Below are positions 23,445 to 35,193 of a stretch of DNA of 64,000 bases, piece after piece. The stretch's first letter is position 1; each line of letters begins with the position of its first letter. The notes beneath the pieces were generated by a model that saw only the letters and a list, made by a program, of their open reading frames with translations, did no database searches and was not told the origin of the DNA. The stretch is from Cristatella mucedo (Eukaryota; Bryozoa; Phylactolaemata; Cristatellidae): assembly GCA_009760855.2 (NCBI GenBank), contig WPIO01000090.1:372001-436000 (forward strand). The letters are read 5' to 3'. The position numbers and the translations under genes are program-made.

Positions 23445-25025
23445 TATGTCGTTAGCCTCAGATCACACCCCAGTACTTTAAAAAAGGCTGCACTCTTGCC
23501 TCTACTTGAGAAACCGACACTAGATCAAGATGAGTAACTTCCACCTTACCAAGTCTCCCTTATACCATTCCAATCAAAGACACTAGAACGAGTCAATGCA
23601 GATCAGCTGAACTCATATATTAAAATTTCAAACCTTTCTAGTAAGTTCTTGTCTGACTTTAGAGCTAATCACTTAAAAGAGTCAGCATCAAATCGGGTGT
23701 AAAATGACCAATTTAGAAATTCAAACATGGATATAGTAGTATCTCTGCTTATTTCGTTTGATTTTTCAACAGCTTTTGATTTTATTTATCACCAAGTCCT
23801 TCTTAAGCGCCTCTCATCTCACCTGGGTATTACCGGCATTGCCTTGTAATGGTTCTGGTCCTATCTCAGTGGGAGACTCCACACTATGGATGGAAATGGA
23901 CAAATATAATCCAAGGAACCCCTGAAATATGGGGTACCTCAGTTTTCCTAGCTTGGTACAGTTCTCCTCACGGTTTAAACACTCCTTCTTCCCGATGTAA
24001 TTGCAAAGCACCAATCTAGGCTTTCACTTTTATGCAGATGACACTCAGTTGTGTCGTAGTTTTGATCCCTCCCACCCTACAGCTGCTCGAGTTCTCTTAA
24101 CGTCCTTGCTGCATGTATTCTGATATCCAAACATGAATGAAAGCCAATTCTCTTACATTGAATGATGTTAAAACCAACTTACCTGGTACAAGCAAACCAG
24201 ATTTGATTGTGAAATTGAAAAGGCTAACACTCAAAACTAAATCTGCCAGCATATATCCTGTTGACTCTGCACACAATCTAGGTGATGACCAAACGAGCTC
24301 CATTGTCAGGCCTGACAACGTTCAGCTACATAAGCTTGCTAAAATTTGGTCTTGCTTAGACAGGGGTACCAAATCTAAATTGGTCTATGCATTTGTGACA
24401 TTTCGTCTTAAATTCTGTAACTAACTTTTTGCTGGCCTAGTGAGCTGTGGAACCAGGGGCATACAGCTGGTGCTAAACTTCGTTGGTGCCTTGTCCGTCG
24501 TGAGATTCGCTGTAGCCACATCACACCAATTCCTACCGTTCTGCACTAGCTCCCACTCAAGCAAAGAATCAAATTCAAGGTTTTATTCACTCACTTGTAG
24601 GTCCCTTCATTCTTTGGCTCTAGCCTACATATTAGATCTACTTCCCCGCCAGGCCATCGTTCCACCCACTTCTCAGACTCTGTTTAAATGCACCTCATGC
24701 AAGCCTAAATTTTTTGGAGACCCTGCCTATAGTTCGCATGCTCCCACGGTCTGAATTTCACTCCGACTGGCATCATGATATCCCCTAACTTTTCAAAATT
24801 TAAAAATAACCTAAAAAACCCCTATTTATCACAGAATTTAGTGCGCCCCTGCGATTACCTTTAACATACTTATGGGTGCAGACACTATTGCATGCCACCA
24901 CTAACCACACTTGCATGCTGACCCTATGCATGCCAACACCAATCATGTTATTCGTGTTTTTTTTATTGAGCACGGTACCACTAGCTATTTGATCATGCTT
25001 CGTTTGTAGCAATTTTAAAGCCCGC
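23445..25025 (+). mobile_element. LINE family A, old copy from RT to 3' UTR
   Basis: Starts in the RT domain with the counterpart of LLKKATLDQ (about 23480), passes relics of the AFDTIDH and GVPQGS blocks (23760-23960), the ADDTQL box (about 24035) and the post-RT region. It ends in the 3' UTR near 25025, before the hairpin. Heavily mutated. Confidence 0.75.
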
Positions 25026-25401
25026 ACAATGAGTTTAATTTTTTGAGAACACTTTTAATAAATGTATTATTTATATTATTGACTCTGCCCAGGCCCATAG
25101 AGTTTCTAAGGGATGCAATCTGCTCCATCAATACCGCATCAGATTCGAGTCTTTCAAAATTTGTTTCAAACGCAACCTCAGGCCACAGCTTATGTCACAT
25201 GCATAAAGAGGAAGTTCCTCTTTTTAACACCCTACCAGGCTACATCGATTAATCTGAGGCATATCACGATATCTAGCAGTCCTCCCATAACTCTCGAAAG
25301 GTGAGGTTTTTGCTCGTCACCTTAAAGAACGGATCAGGAGCTTTGTGAAGAGCTATTTGAAATTACAAATCGCATAATGATCCGTAGGCTGCAGGATAGT
25401 A

Positions 25402-25480
25402 CTAATGATAACAATAATAAAACAGCTAATATAGCGCCCTCAGAGAACTCAACCACTTTCTAGGCACTTTAAATTTTCAG
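25402..25480 (-). mobile_element. LINE family A tail only
   Basis: Tail relic, AGCGCCCTCAGAGAACTCAA and TTTCTAGGCACTTTAAATTT; a 5'-truncated insertion under 100 bp. Confidence 0.7.
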
Positions 25481-25554
25481 CACATACGAAAACACACATC
25501 TAAACACACATAGATATATTTATTACTAAATTTCAGGGTTTTGTTGGGTGGAGG

Positions 25555-25891
25555 CTAAAGAACCTTAATAAATTTGAACACTTCAGATATGTCATCTTTG
25601 AGGTTAGACGGCTGTCCCTGTACATCGTTCAGAATGAGAAGCGCTTGCAGGGGTAGGTTATTTTCCTGGAGATATTTCTTAATGTCAGGACCAAAGACCA
25701 GATTCAAGTAGTCAAAAAAATACCTAGTGAACCACCCTATCAGGTTCGCCAACATAACCTGCAATTTTTCTTTCAGACTCTTGTGTAACTTTTAAGGTCG
25801 CTGGGTTTTCTGAATGATAAACGAGCAGTGGCTTAATCAGGCAGTCGCCGCTCGCTTAGGGGAACAATGCAAGGGTGCGAGGCTTTATAGC

Positions 25892-25924
<33 letters not shown>

Positions 25925-26330
25925 GCTTTTTAGGTTTGCTGCCTGGCGTTCTCTTCTAACTTGCCTTAATATAGGTCCTCCGTGGCACCTGCTCCCAGAA
26001 GAGGAGTCCTGACTTGCCACACTTGAAGACTTGTTGGGAGAAGTATCAATCTGCTGCTATTGCTCCAGCAACCATTTTGAGGTATTAGTCTCAGCTGCCT
26101 TCACATATGCTCTTGCTGCTTCACAATACCTGAAAACGAAGTGAATAATGGTCCTCTTTTTTAAGTTGACGAAACAGCCCTGACTGACTTTAAATGACTC
26201 ACCCACTGCATAGTCTGTATAAGTGCCCTGGGTTCGCTGCAAGAAATCAGTTGTGAATAGCAGTGCCTTCTCACAAATTAGAGCCTCTGTCGTCGGTCTA
26301 TTGCCAGTTGCTTTTCCGTCAACCACATCA
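25555..26330 (-). pseudogene. Tigger/pogo-type transposase remnant
   Basis: Two - strand frames belong to one decayed Tc1/mariner-superfamily transposase of the pogo/Tigger branch. The upstream piece (26326-26057) carries ALICEKALLFTTDFLQ, GESFKVSQGCFVNLKKR and YCEAA, matching the CENP-B-type helix-turn-helix (F-K-x-S-x-G-W-x-x-x-F-K-K-R, G-E-A-A). The downstream piece (25764-25555) carries GWFTRYFF, NNLPLQALLILNDVQGQPSN and FKFIKVL, equivalent to the second catalytic-Asp strand LLLIDNAPGHP. In that motif D-N reads N-D and H reads Q. The region between is frameshifted. An (AT)n tract sits inside at 25891-25924. Terminal repeats were not found. Confidence 0.7.
25891..25924. repeat. (AT)n microsatellite
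   Basis: Alternating TA/AT run interrupted once, inside the Tigger remnant. Confidence 0.9.
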
Positions 26331-26504
26331 TCAGCAGCTTCTTACTTTTCTTAATCAATAGAGGTCTACTGTTTAGAAATTAATGTAACTCTCTTTGGTT
26401 GCTTTATAGCCTTTATCGGCTCCTTTAGCTTTAGTATGGTGCAGATCTCAGAAGAGCTACTCTCATACCGCTTCACCAAGTCAAGACATGCATGCTACTA
26501 CTAC

Positions 26505-26800
26505 TAATACTACTACTAATAATAATATGCTTGATAAAGCGCCCTCAGAACTCAATCTCCCTCTAAGGGTTTTACAGTTTCTGCAAGGAATCAGGCTTTG
26601 TTAACAACAAGGATAGCATGGTTAGGGGTGACATGCACAGAGTCTGCATGCAAGTATGGTTAGTAGCAGCATGCAACAGTGTCAGAAAGCACAAGCATTT
26701 ACAGGAAGAATCAAAGGGACCCATTGCACGCTGTCATAAGTACATATGTTTTTAGCTTTTTTTAAATGGGGTCAGGTCTGGGCATGTCGTGCCATAACTA
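26505..26800 (-). mobile_element. LINE family A, 3' UTR copy
   Basis: Tail ACTACTAATAATAATATGC, hairpin arm AAAGCGCCCTCAGA, then GGTTAGGGGTGACATGCACA and TTTAAATGGGGTCAGGTCTG. Confidence 0.8.
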
Positions 26801-27430
26801 AGGTCATGTTTTCCACCTATTTGGTATTTTAATTCAATGCACATCATTCGCTTCACCTTCTCAACATTTCCTTCGTACTCAGCTAATTCGGATACACGGC
26901 TGGAAAACGAAGGCTTGCAAGAAAAAGATGCAAGCCCAAGAGCTAGCTCAAGCACTGATGCTTCCACTTCCAAGGTCACTTCAGATGATGCACTGCGGGA
27001 GACACAGAGACGTAGCAATTCCATAGCTTCTTTATCGCTTTGCGATAAGCAAGCACTGGCAATGCCGAAATAGTGGGAGGCAGGTGTTCGCCGAGCAAAC
27101 GATCTTACCGACGACCAATACCTAGCCAAAAGCTAATTTATGGGCTGGGCTGTTATGCGGCAGCGGCGCTGATTGTAATCAGTTACTCAAGAGATTATCA
27201 GTTTCTAGTCTTTCTGGGTGCCAATCACCAGGCCTGAGCTTAAAGTCACTCCTGGGTCATCTGGCAGGGTCTTGTGGGTTCGACGAGTTACTCACCCCAA
27301 TCCACTCTAATTAGGCTAACGTCGGCTAGACATCATTGCCGAGCTCAAAGTTTGGGCAGATATTGTACGAGACGTTGGATTTTATTTATCCACCAAATTT
27401 CACGTCACTGTGCACAGGTGCACTTATGCA
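26800..27430. other. Unassigned intronic sequence with two overlapping ORFs
   Basis: Opposite frames 26837-27073 (+) and 26752-27129 (-) are open; the + frame is Ser/Thr/Asp-rich. No domain is recognised and nothing favours either strand. Confidence 0.3.
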
Positions 27431-29620
27431 AATGAACTTTGTCACCTGACTTCTTACCACAAGCCACCAAAACCACTGCAACCCAATCTAGATCCCGTCA
27501 AATCCACCTCAAATCAGCCGCAAACAGCTCGAAAAAGTTTGGAATATTAAACTAAGCTTCATGTGCAATGTACCCAGAACATTTCGTGCTGATCCGCTTA
27601 GGTGCTCTCACGAAGTCCACTAAAATAAAATTGCAATGGCTAGGGCCAATACTACAATCCATAGCAATCCACCGATATGCACTGCATTTCACTGCCCAAC
27701 TGGAAGAAATCCTTTCCCAAAAGCTCATTTTTGATTACACATGACAGCACACTCTGTGGTGACTGCACTTACAAACTTTTCACTTGCATTGGCACAGCCA
27801 CTATCGTGTAATGAGCTGCAATCAACTGCAGTAGCCCGGGCAAATACTGCAATCTACTTCAATCGACTGAATCCATAAAATCGAAATAAATTGTGCCAAG
27901 CTCCAGCTTTTGCATACACTCATAAAAAAGTGTATGCCAGCTACTGTCGCAATGCTTGGGGGTTGCTTGAAATGAGCCTGAAATGGCCCGGGTAGCTACA
28001 GAAATCCATCCCATTCCTCTGCAAACCATCCTCAAATCGCCCAGGTGAAGCTCTCATTGACAGTACATATAAGGCTAGAATCAGTTCGAAGTGTACCCAC
28101 AAAATGTCGCTCCATTTTTCACAGATGTTCTCATTTAATGCACTGGAACCGACTACAACAGCCCGGTCCCGTACCTCAATCCACGTGAATACACAGCAAT
28201 CCGTATAACGTCGACAGAAACGCATACACAAAAAACTATAATTATGATTGCAGGATACTCTGAAATTTGGTTGTTGGGTACTTGGCATAACTTTACTGTA
28301 ATTTCCTCAACCATTCTGCGGCTATGAACTGTAATCGATTGCAATGATTCGGGCCAGTACGTCAATCCACACTAATCAACGGCAAAACGATCTGAATATG
28401 AACACTTCAAGCTCTTATAGTGATAGCACTAGAACATTGCTCTTACATTCAGTTATTGCGTACTCACATCATTTATCTAAAATTGCCTCTACAATTCAGA
28501 ATCATTGGACTGAAATTGACTGGAGTGACCCAGGCCAATACAGCAGTCTACAGCAATCTGATGCGAAATTCCCCGAAATCGGCTTCGCAATAGTTTGATT
28601 TTGAATGCTTCTTACAAAGAACACTTCTTAAAGTCAACCACATTATCGTAACCAATTGTGCTCGCAAGATCTCGGAAAATGCATGGCAATCTATGGCAAC
28701 GGCTCGGCTCGAAGCAGCAATCTACTACAATCCGTGCCAGGTCGAACACAAACTGGCGGCACGAAGTGCCAATTGCAATCGAATTTTATATTTATTCGAG
28801 CTAAAATTTAAATTGTTGGATCGTAAGTCAAAAGTGAAAGGCAATTAAAAGAAAAGGCAACATCAATACGACAATCCGTGGCTAATCGAAGTGAAATCAG
28901 CTGCACAAAGCTCCAATTTTTGTTTCCAGCAATATCTCACTGCTGGCCCGCATGTTTTTAATCCGCTCTGGCAATCCAAACTTGGACAATGCATGGTGAT
29001 CGACGGCAACGGCCCCGGGCAAATACCACAACTCCCGGCAATATGGCGGCAGATTAGCAGTATGAAGTCCCAATTGTCATTACATATATCATTCAGCTGC
29101 ATCCAAAGTGAAACAGGGGCATTTTCAAGGTGCACTGCTTTTATTCCGCGTAGCATGTAACTGTGCTCGCTCATAGTTTTTACAAATTTTGCGTGTTAAA
29201 CCAAGAGCGATGCACAAAAATTGAGGGCGATTGCCAGGGGAAATACGCCAATCCATAACGGTCCCGTAAAAATAGAGAGAGTTGCTGAGAGAAGCTCCGT
29301 TTCTAGAGCATTGTACTACACTGAGTTACAAATGCAACCACATCTTTTTAAACAATCGAGAACGAACAATTAAGGGCAATGCATCGCAATTGATGGCAAT
29401 GGCCATGCCTCTGCAATAATCTGTTTCACGTTTGACTAAAATCGGCTACTCTAATTTGTAATTATCTTGCTTCATAACGCTCACTGTGCACTCACAAACT
29501 GTCATTTTTTACGTTCAATCTCAAGAAATGCATGGCAATCGACGGCAATTGCTCGAGACAATACAGAAATTTAAGAATGTCTGTTGCAATTTCAGCGAAG
29601 ACTGGGAAACCAGTTGTGAC
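27430..29620. repeat. Highly degenerate satellite, unit spacing about 150-190 bp
   Basis: A core resembling GCAATCGACGGCAATGGCC followed by CGGGCAATACAGCAATCCA recurs. Recognisable centres are near 27650, 27836, 27988, 28165, 28351, 28533, 28706, 28862, 29013, 29237, 29400 and 29553. Most spacings are 150-190 bp. A second conserved patch between cores reads GTACCCA-ACAAAATGTCGCTCC (compare 27568-27590 and 28090-28112). Units are far diverged from each other, so this is an old array with no recent homogenisation. No coding frame spans it. Confidence 0.6.
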
Positions 29621-29783
29621 TGAAATTATTTTTCAATGACGAATTCAAGCTAAACGGTCAGCAATTTTCAGTTTTTCGGAAATTTCCCTGTTAAAAGACA
29701 AACCAATTTTAAATTCAATCCCTAGTCGTAATGGTTGAGAGATGAGAGAAACGTGAAACGTGGTAAAAAAAACTATTTTGTAA

Positions 29784-29849
29784 GACGTACTTAAACCGGA
29801 AGTAGTACGTCGAGGTCAACAGAAGGTTTTTCGTGAAAAACCCGACCTC
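29784..29849. other. Two adjacent hairpins
   Basis: GACGTAC (29784-29790) pairs with GTACGTC (29806-29812). Immediately after, GGTTTTTC/GAAAAACC (29825-29842) forms an 8-bp stem with a 2-base loop, enclosed by GAGGTC (29812) and GACCTC (29844). Confidence 0.6.
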
Positions 29850-29961
29850 CCAAACGGAGCGTTTGTGGTAAACATAGTAAATATAAGGTAATCCTCCCAA
29901 AACGGACCCCCATAACATAACTTCAAACTACCAAAAATACATTAAATTCAAAAAAAATTAA

Positions 29962-30690
29962 TAAGTCTATGCATTTGTGACATCCAGTCTTGATTTGTGT
30001 AACTCACTGCTTTCCCTCTTGCTGGTCTACCAGCCTGTGCGATTGGGAGCCCATAGGATGTGCCAAACTCTGCAGCTAGGCTTGTCTGTCGTGAGCGTGG
30101 CAGTTGCCACATCATAGCACTTCTCGCCGAACTGCACTGACTCCCAGTCAAATAAATTATCAACCTCAAGGTTTTTTCATACACATTTTGATTCCTCTTT
30201 CCTTCTTTGGCTCTAGGCTACTTATCATATCTATTTTCTCACAAGACTAAGCTTCGAACCACTCACCTGCACGAACACAATCGTCTACCTATAAATGTTT
30301 GTAACGCCAAATTATTTACCGACAGCAAATTTAGTTTGCACGCTCCCAAAGCCTGTAATTCACTCCCGACTTGCATCATGACACGTCCTGACTTGACCGC
30401 GTTTAGAAGAAACTCAAACGTATCTATCTATCACAGCACTTAGTAAGTTCATGCGGTTTATATTTTATGTGCATATCATTGTCATCTGTTCAAACGTACA
30501 CTAACTATCATTGCATACTGACTCTGTCTATGTCACCTCTAACCATGTATGTCTTGTAGGCTATTGAGCATCCTGCAATAAAATATTCAATAGCGCTTAC
30601 TTTGTAGCAATTGTAAAGTTTCTAGAAAGAGACTGAGTTATCAGAGGGCGCTATACCAAAATGTATTAATATTATTGCCAATAATAGGAA
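29962..30690 (+). mobile_element. LINE family A, old 3' copy
   Basis: From the TSRLDFCNSL counterpart to the tail hairpin (AGAAAGAGACTGAGTTATCA, GGGCGCTA) and a short tail TATTAATATTATT. Confidence 0.75.
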
Positions 30691-30744
30691 GCAATTTAAA
30701 TTAAGAAAACTTGAGCAGCTTCAGCTAAGTCTCAAATCTACTTA

Positions 30745-30850
30745 CAATTCAATTGTGTTTCCATTGCAATAAATGTAGAGCACCGAGAAAGAGATTGAGT
30801 TTTCTGAGGACGCTTTATCTAGCATATTATTATCATTATTACTATCAACC
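30745..30850 (+). mobile_element. LINE family A tail only
   Basis: AGAGCACCGAGAAAGAGATTG, TTTTCTGAGGACGCTTTATC and an (ATT)n tail; a short 5'-truncated insertion. Confidence 0.7.
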
Positions 30851-31074
30851 AATATGATCGATGAGCTAGTCTTACAAGAAAAGCTACGCACCCATTCATA
30901 CCTATCCTAACTTTGCTAGTTAGTTGCTGCATGTTTTTAATGGAATATCTTCATAAAGTGAGCATAGCTTTGGTTGCATAAAACACCTTTTCGAAATGCA
31001 AACTAAGATGATCTCTCATTTCTTGTATCAATAAATTGTTAGGCAGGTTTTGATACTATAAATTCTCAAATTCT

Positions 31075-31880
31075 TTTAAGGCGCCTTTCGTCTTGTCTGG
31101 GAGTCACTGGCACTAAAACTACAACAATTTGAGTCCCAGCTCTGTCCGTTACTCCAGAGTATCGACCTAAACAGAAAAAAGATAGCAAGAAAAACCACCG
31201 AAGTATCCTGCATGAACCGTAATCCGGATCACTTCAAGTTTTATATTCTCCCTCTTACTGATGCCTATCCAAGCAACAACTTAGGCTTTCACGTCCATGC
31301 GTATTACGAGCGGTAGTACGGTTGCATTGATCCCTTAATAGAAAGACCTAACATTAACATTCGGCTCTGCTAAGCGTATATTCCAAAGAATCTGCACACA
31401 ATTTAAGCGTCATGTACAATAGTGGCCATTGGTTAGGTGACTCCACCAGCTCCGCATGAATTCTTTCTAATTTAACCTTACTGAAATTCCGGCTTGCCTA
31501 AATAGAAACACCAGATCTCAGTTGGTGCGTGTATTTGTAACATCTCGTTATGTCTTCTCTAGCTCACTGCTTTTTGCTTTACGTGCCCTGCACAATACTG
31601 CTGGTTGAACTCACTGCAACCAGTCTGTCGTGAGCAGTGCAATCGCCTCATTACTGTACTTATGAGTGCTGACACTGTGCATAAGCCACTAACCGCACTT
31701 GCATGCTGACCCTGTGCATATCACCCTTACCATGTTATTCATGCTGTTTATCAAGCATGATATAACTCATCATTCAATCGCGTTTCCCTTTGCAGCAAAA
31801 GTAAAACGCCTCGAAAGAGATTGAGTTCTCTGAAGGCGCTTTATCAAGTGCATTTGTATTGTTATGATCATTGTTCTTAG
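31075..31880 (+). mobile_element. LINE family A, old copy with internal deletions
   Basis: Begins in the RT region (counterpart of LSSRLGITGT), jumps through the post-RT region, and ends in a well-preserved 3' UTR, hairpin and tail (31780-31870). Confidence 0.7.
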
Positions 31881-31964
31881 ACCATATGCAAGCGACTTTT
31901 AGTCACTAAACGTCAAACAAAGCATTTATTTTAAGATTAAGTAACTCAATTTTATGTCTACTAG

Positions 31965-32460
31965 TTATTTGGCTCCAGTCTGCTTATCAAATCTATTCCC
32001 CACCAGGCTAAGCATCGTAAGGCATGCTTTCTTGAATCTAGTTGTATTGGTGAGTTCAAGTACCTTAAATCATTTGGGGACCATGCCTCGAACCATGATG
32101 GCACATTAGATGAGGCAGTTGCTTTTCCGACTTCAGTCCTCAGGTCGTGGGTGTGAATCCTGTGGCGCTTGATTCTTTATCTCATCTGCAAGTGGTGGTG
32201 ATTGCAGTAAAACGAGGCTGTTAAATTAGCTAGTATGCTCCTAAAGCTTGGAACTCACTTCCAACTGGTATCTCGATATCTTCTGACTTATCATTTAAAG
32301 AGACTTAATGAGTATCTATTTGTGAATGCGTTTAATCGGTCCATATAAAACGTTGACAGTGTGATCCTGGGTATTGACACTGTGCATGCTGCTAATAACC
32401 ATATTTGCATGCTGACCCTTTGAAAGTCGCCTCTAGTCGTGTTGTGGTTGTTGTCATTGA
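31965..32460 (+). mobile_element. LINE family A copy split by SINE1
   Basis: The left part ends near 32085 at the counterpart of FGDRAF; the right part resumes near 32240 at TATGCTCCTAAAGCTTGGAA and runs into the 3' UTR, where the next LINE copy has been joined. Confidence 0.7.
32088..32240 (+). mobile_element. SINE1 nested in LINE A
   Basis: GATGGCACATTAGATGAGGC, the B-box region GGTCGTGGGTGTGAATCCTG and body GCAAGTGGTGGTGATTGCAG to GAGGCTGTTAAATTAG. It interrupts the host LINE between otherwise adjacent coding positions. Confidence 0.75.
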
Positions 32461-32463
32461 GCA

Positions 32464-33220
32464 AGATTGTTTAGATAAGGATACCACGTCCAAGTTGGTC
32501 CATGCATTCGTGACATCTCGTCTCGACTTCTGCAACTCACTGCTGACTGGCCTACCAGCATGTGCGATCAGGCGATTGCAGCTGGTGCAAAACTCTGCAG
32601 CTAGGCTTGTCTGTCGTGAGCGTCGCAGTTGCCACATTACTCCACTTCTCGCCGACCTGCACTGGTTACCAGTCAAGCAACGGATTGACTTCAAGGTTTT
32701 GTCGCTCACTTTTAGGTCTCTTCATTCTATGGCTCCAGCCTATCTTTCAGATACACTAACCCATCAGGCAAAGCATCGTACCACTCGCTTTTCGGAATCC
32801 AACAGTCTAGAAATACCTCGCACAAACCTTAAATCCTTTGGAGACCGTGCATTTAGCTCGTATGCTCCCACAGCCTGGAACTCCCTCCCGACCTGCATCA
32901 GAACATCCCCTGACCTGACCACATTTAAAAGAAACTTAAAAACATACCTATTTAGGACAGCATTTAGTGGGTCCTTGTGATTCGTCCTCGATGTGCTTAT
33001 GCGTGCTGACACTGTTCATGCTGCCACTAACCACATTTGCATGCTGACCCAGTGCATGTAACCCCTAACCATGTTATTCATTTTGTTTGTTTTTCAAGCA
33101 TGATTTTACTTACTATTCTGTTGCGTATCACTTTGCAGCAAATGTAAAGCGCCTAGAAAGAGATTAAGTTCTCTGAGGGCGCTTTATCAAGTGCAATATT
33201 ATTATTATTATTATTATAAG
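32464..33220 (+). mobile_element. LINE family A, young 5'-truncated copy
   Basis: The post-RT frame (32405-32980) is fully open: TSRLDFCNSLLTGLPACA, LADLHWLPVKQRIDFKVL, AYLSDTL, FSSYAPTAWNSLPTCIRT, then stop, 3' UTR, hairpin and (ATT)n. It is almost identical to 52038-52790, and both probably inserted recently. Confidence 0.9.
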
Positions 33221-33644
33221 ATACCACTAATCTTTCGACCAGGCTTCGATTGCAGCATTTGTAGAGTGACTAGAAATAAATTGTATTTTCTAAGGCGTTA
33301 AATAAATGTATTAATATTATATAAAAATTTAAAGAAGGCAAAACTAAATCATTATATTCAGGCAAAACCTTCACTTACACTAATTTAAAAGTAAAAAAAA
33401 TATTGCATGACCATGAAGGTGGCGTACATTCTTATGGAATCCCTCGTATTCCCGAATGCAATATAAGGCACTTACTGGGGGGGGGGGTAAAATTAGTTTT
33501 TCTAAAACTTAAAAGTTTGGAAAAGGCGGCACATTATATTCTCTTTACATAACTTACATAGTCATTTATTTATTTATAGTCATTTACATAGTCATTTGCT
33601 GTCCCGTATAACCAGGTATATTTGATCCCACATACATTAACACA

Positions 33645-33890
33645 TTTGCACTCTGCCTTCAGATAACTTAACCTCTTTCAAGGCACTTGACATTTGCGGC
33701 AAATGCAGCATGATGGAATATTTAGCGATACTGAGCTAAATGAAAACAAGCATAATATGGTTAGAGGTTACATATATAGGGTCAGCATAGAAATATGTGT
33801 AGTGGTAGTGTGCAAAGTGTGACCACACATAAGCACACAAAGGAAGAATCTCGTGGACCTACTAAATGCTGTGATAAAAGATAGGGTAAT
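33645..33890 (-). mobile_element. LINE family A, old 3' UTR fragment
   Basis: CACTCTGCCTTCAGATAACT, GGTTAGAGGTTACATATATA and GGGTCAGCATAG follow the LINE 3' UTR order. The (ATT)n tail is lost. Confidence 0.6.
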
Positions 33891-35190
33891 GTAACTTTAT
33901 TTATAAGGCTAAAATACCATAAAATACCATGCTAGGATGTTATGTTCATATTGTTTGCTTATTCATTTTTTATATTTATTTTATAAATTTATGTGTCAGT
34001 ACGGATAAACTGAGTCATCTTGGCTTTCCTGCTTAGATAAGAAACAAGTCCAAGTTCCGTATAACTTTTGGCTTTTCTTTGTGAATCGTCATATATGGTT
34101 GTAAGTGCAGCAAATGTTTGACGTACCCTCTATCAATGAAAATCCTGTTGAATACACTTCTTCCTACTTCGGGTGCATACTAAGGATTACTGTAGGACAG
34201 CTAACTGTATACTACTTCTTGACGTTTACAAACGTTTACAATCGAACTCACGTGATGTCTTTAAAAAGTGGTAAAACGCGGAAGTTATTACAGAGTATAA
34301 CAATGGGTAATTCCTAGATAGCTAGCCAATTTGGTCGTAGACTTAAGTTCATATCCACATAGTTATAGTTGCTGCAATGAAATTACTGATCATTTGGCAA
34401 GACTATCTTATTTTTACTTTGTAAGACTAGTATCCCAGCACGGAGTTATGCTTAATTTAGACTAATATGGTGTTAATCTTTGGTAATACAATATTAACTA
34501 AAATATTTTGAAATTAAAGTGAATACGCTTAAGCCATAGGTAATGCAAGCTTTTTAGGAATAATGCATTTATGAGTTATTTATTTAGTTGAGTTATTTCG
34601 TTGAGTTTTTTATTTATTATTTATTTATTTAGTTATTTATTTCGCATATTTTAACACTTTAAATCTGATAAGTTTTTAAAATTTATTATGCTGTTACGTT
34701 TTAGCAAAGCTTATCTAAGGTGTTAAAAATATATTACCTTAAATGCATTATTCGGCGGAGTTGGCATTACTATTTTATAGTTACAATATTTTAGAAGCAA
34801 TTTCTTTAGGTGATCAGGATTAAGAACGTCATTGGAGAAATGAAATCAGACAGCCCAAGTTTCATGTATCCTTTTCGTCAATTTTGAAAAAATCTAATGA
34901 ACCTGTAAACCAAAAGCATCTAGTGGCCCTTCGTTGGTCAGTGAATTCTGCAGCCACCACCGAGTCCATGATTATTAATAATAGCTAAACTATCTCTAGA
35001 CTCACAGCTAATAAAGCCACTCATTTAGTGCATAATAATAAAAACATTTATATAAATATAATAAAATAAAAGATATAGTAATATTAATACAAATTAAATA
35101 ATCAGTTTCATTTTTTACTGAGAAATATAAAAATTTCATTCAGATAACTGCAGTTTCCCCCTAGAGAACCTGCAGCCCCAGGTTTGTCGC
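33890..35190. other. AT-rich intronic stretch
   Basis: Poly-TTTA-like simple sequence around 34570-34640. One 70-codon frame (34105-34317) is open but unrecognised. No gene is supported. Confidence 0.4.
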
Positions 35191-35193
35191 ATG

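Noticed and set aside
33470-33490. G11 run as a quadruplex element
   Set aside because: A single homopolymer without four separated G tracts; likely low-complexity or sequencing-length noise, as at 37855 and 62977.
34053-34098. Candidate kinase exon 3 reading KKQVQVPYNFWLFF before a GTAAGT donor
   Set aside because: The donor phase fits exon 4, but the acceptor phase does not fit exon 2 and the peptide does not resemble the expected beta-4 segment; the in-phase reading meets a stop.
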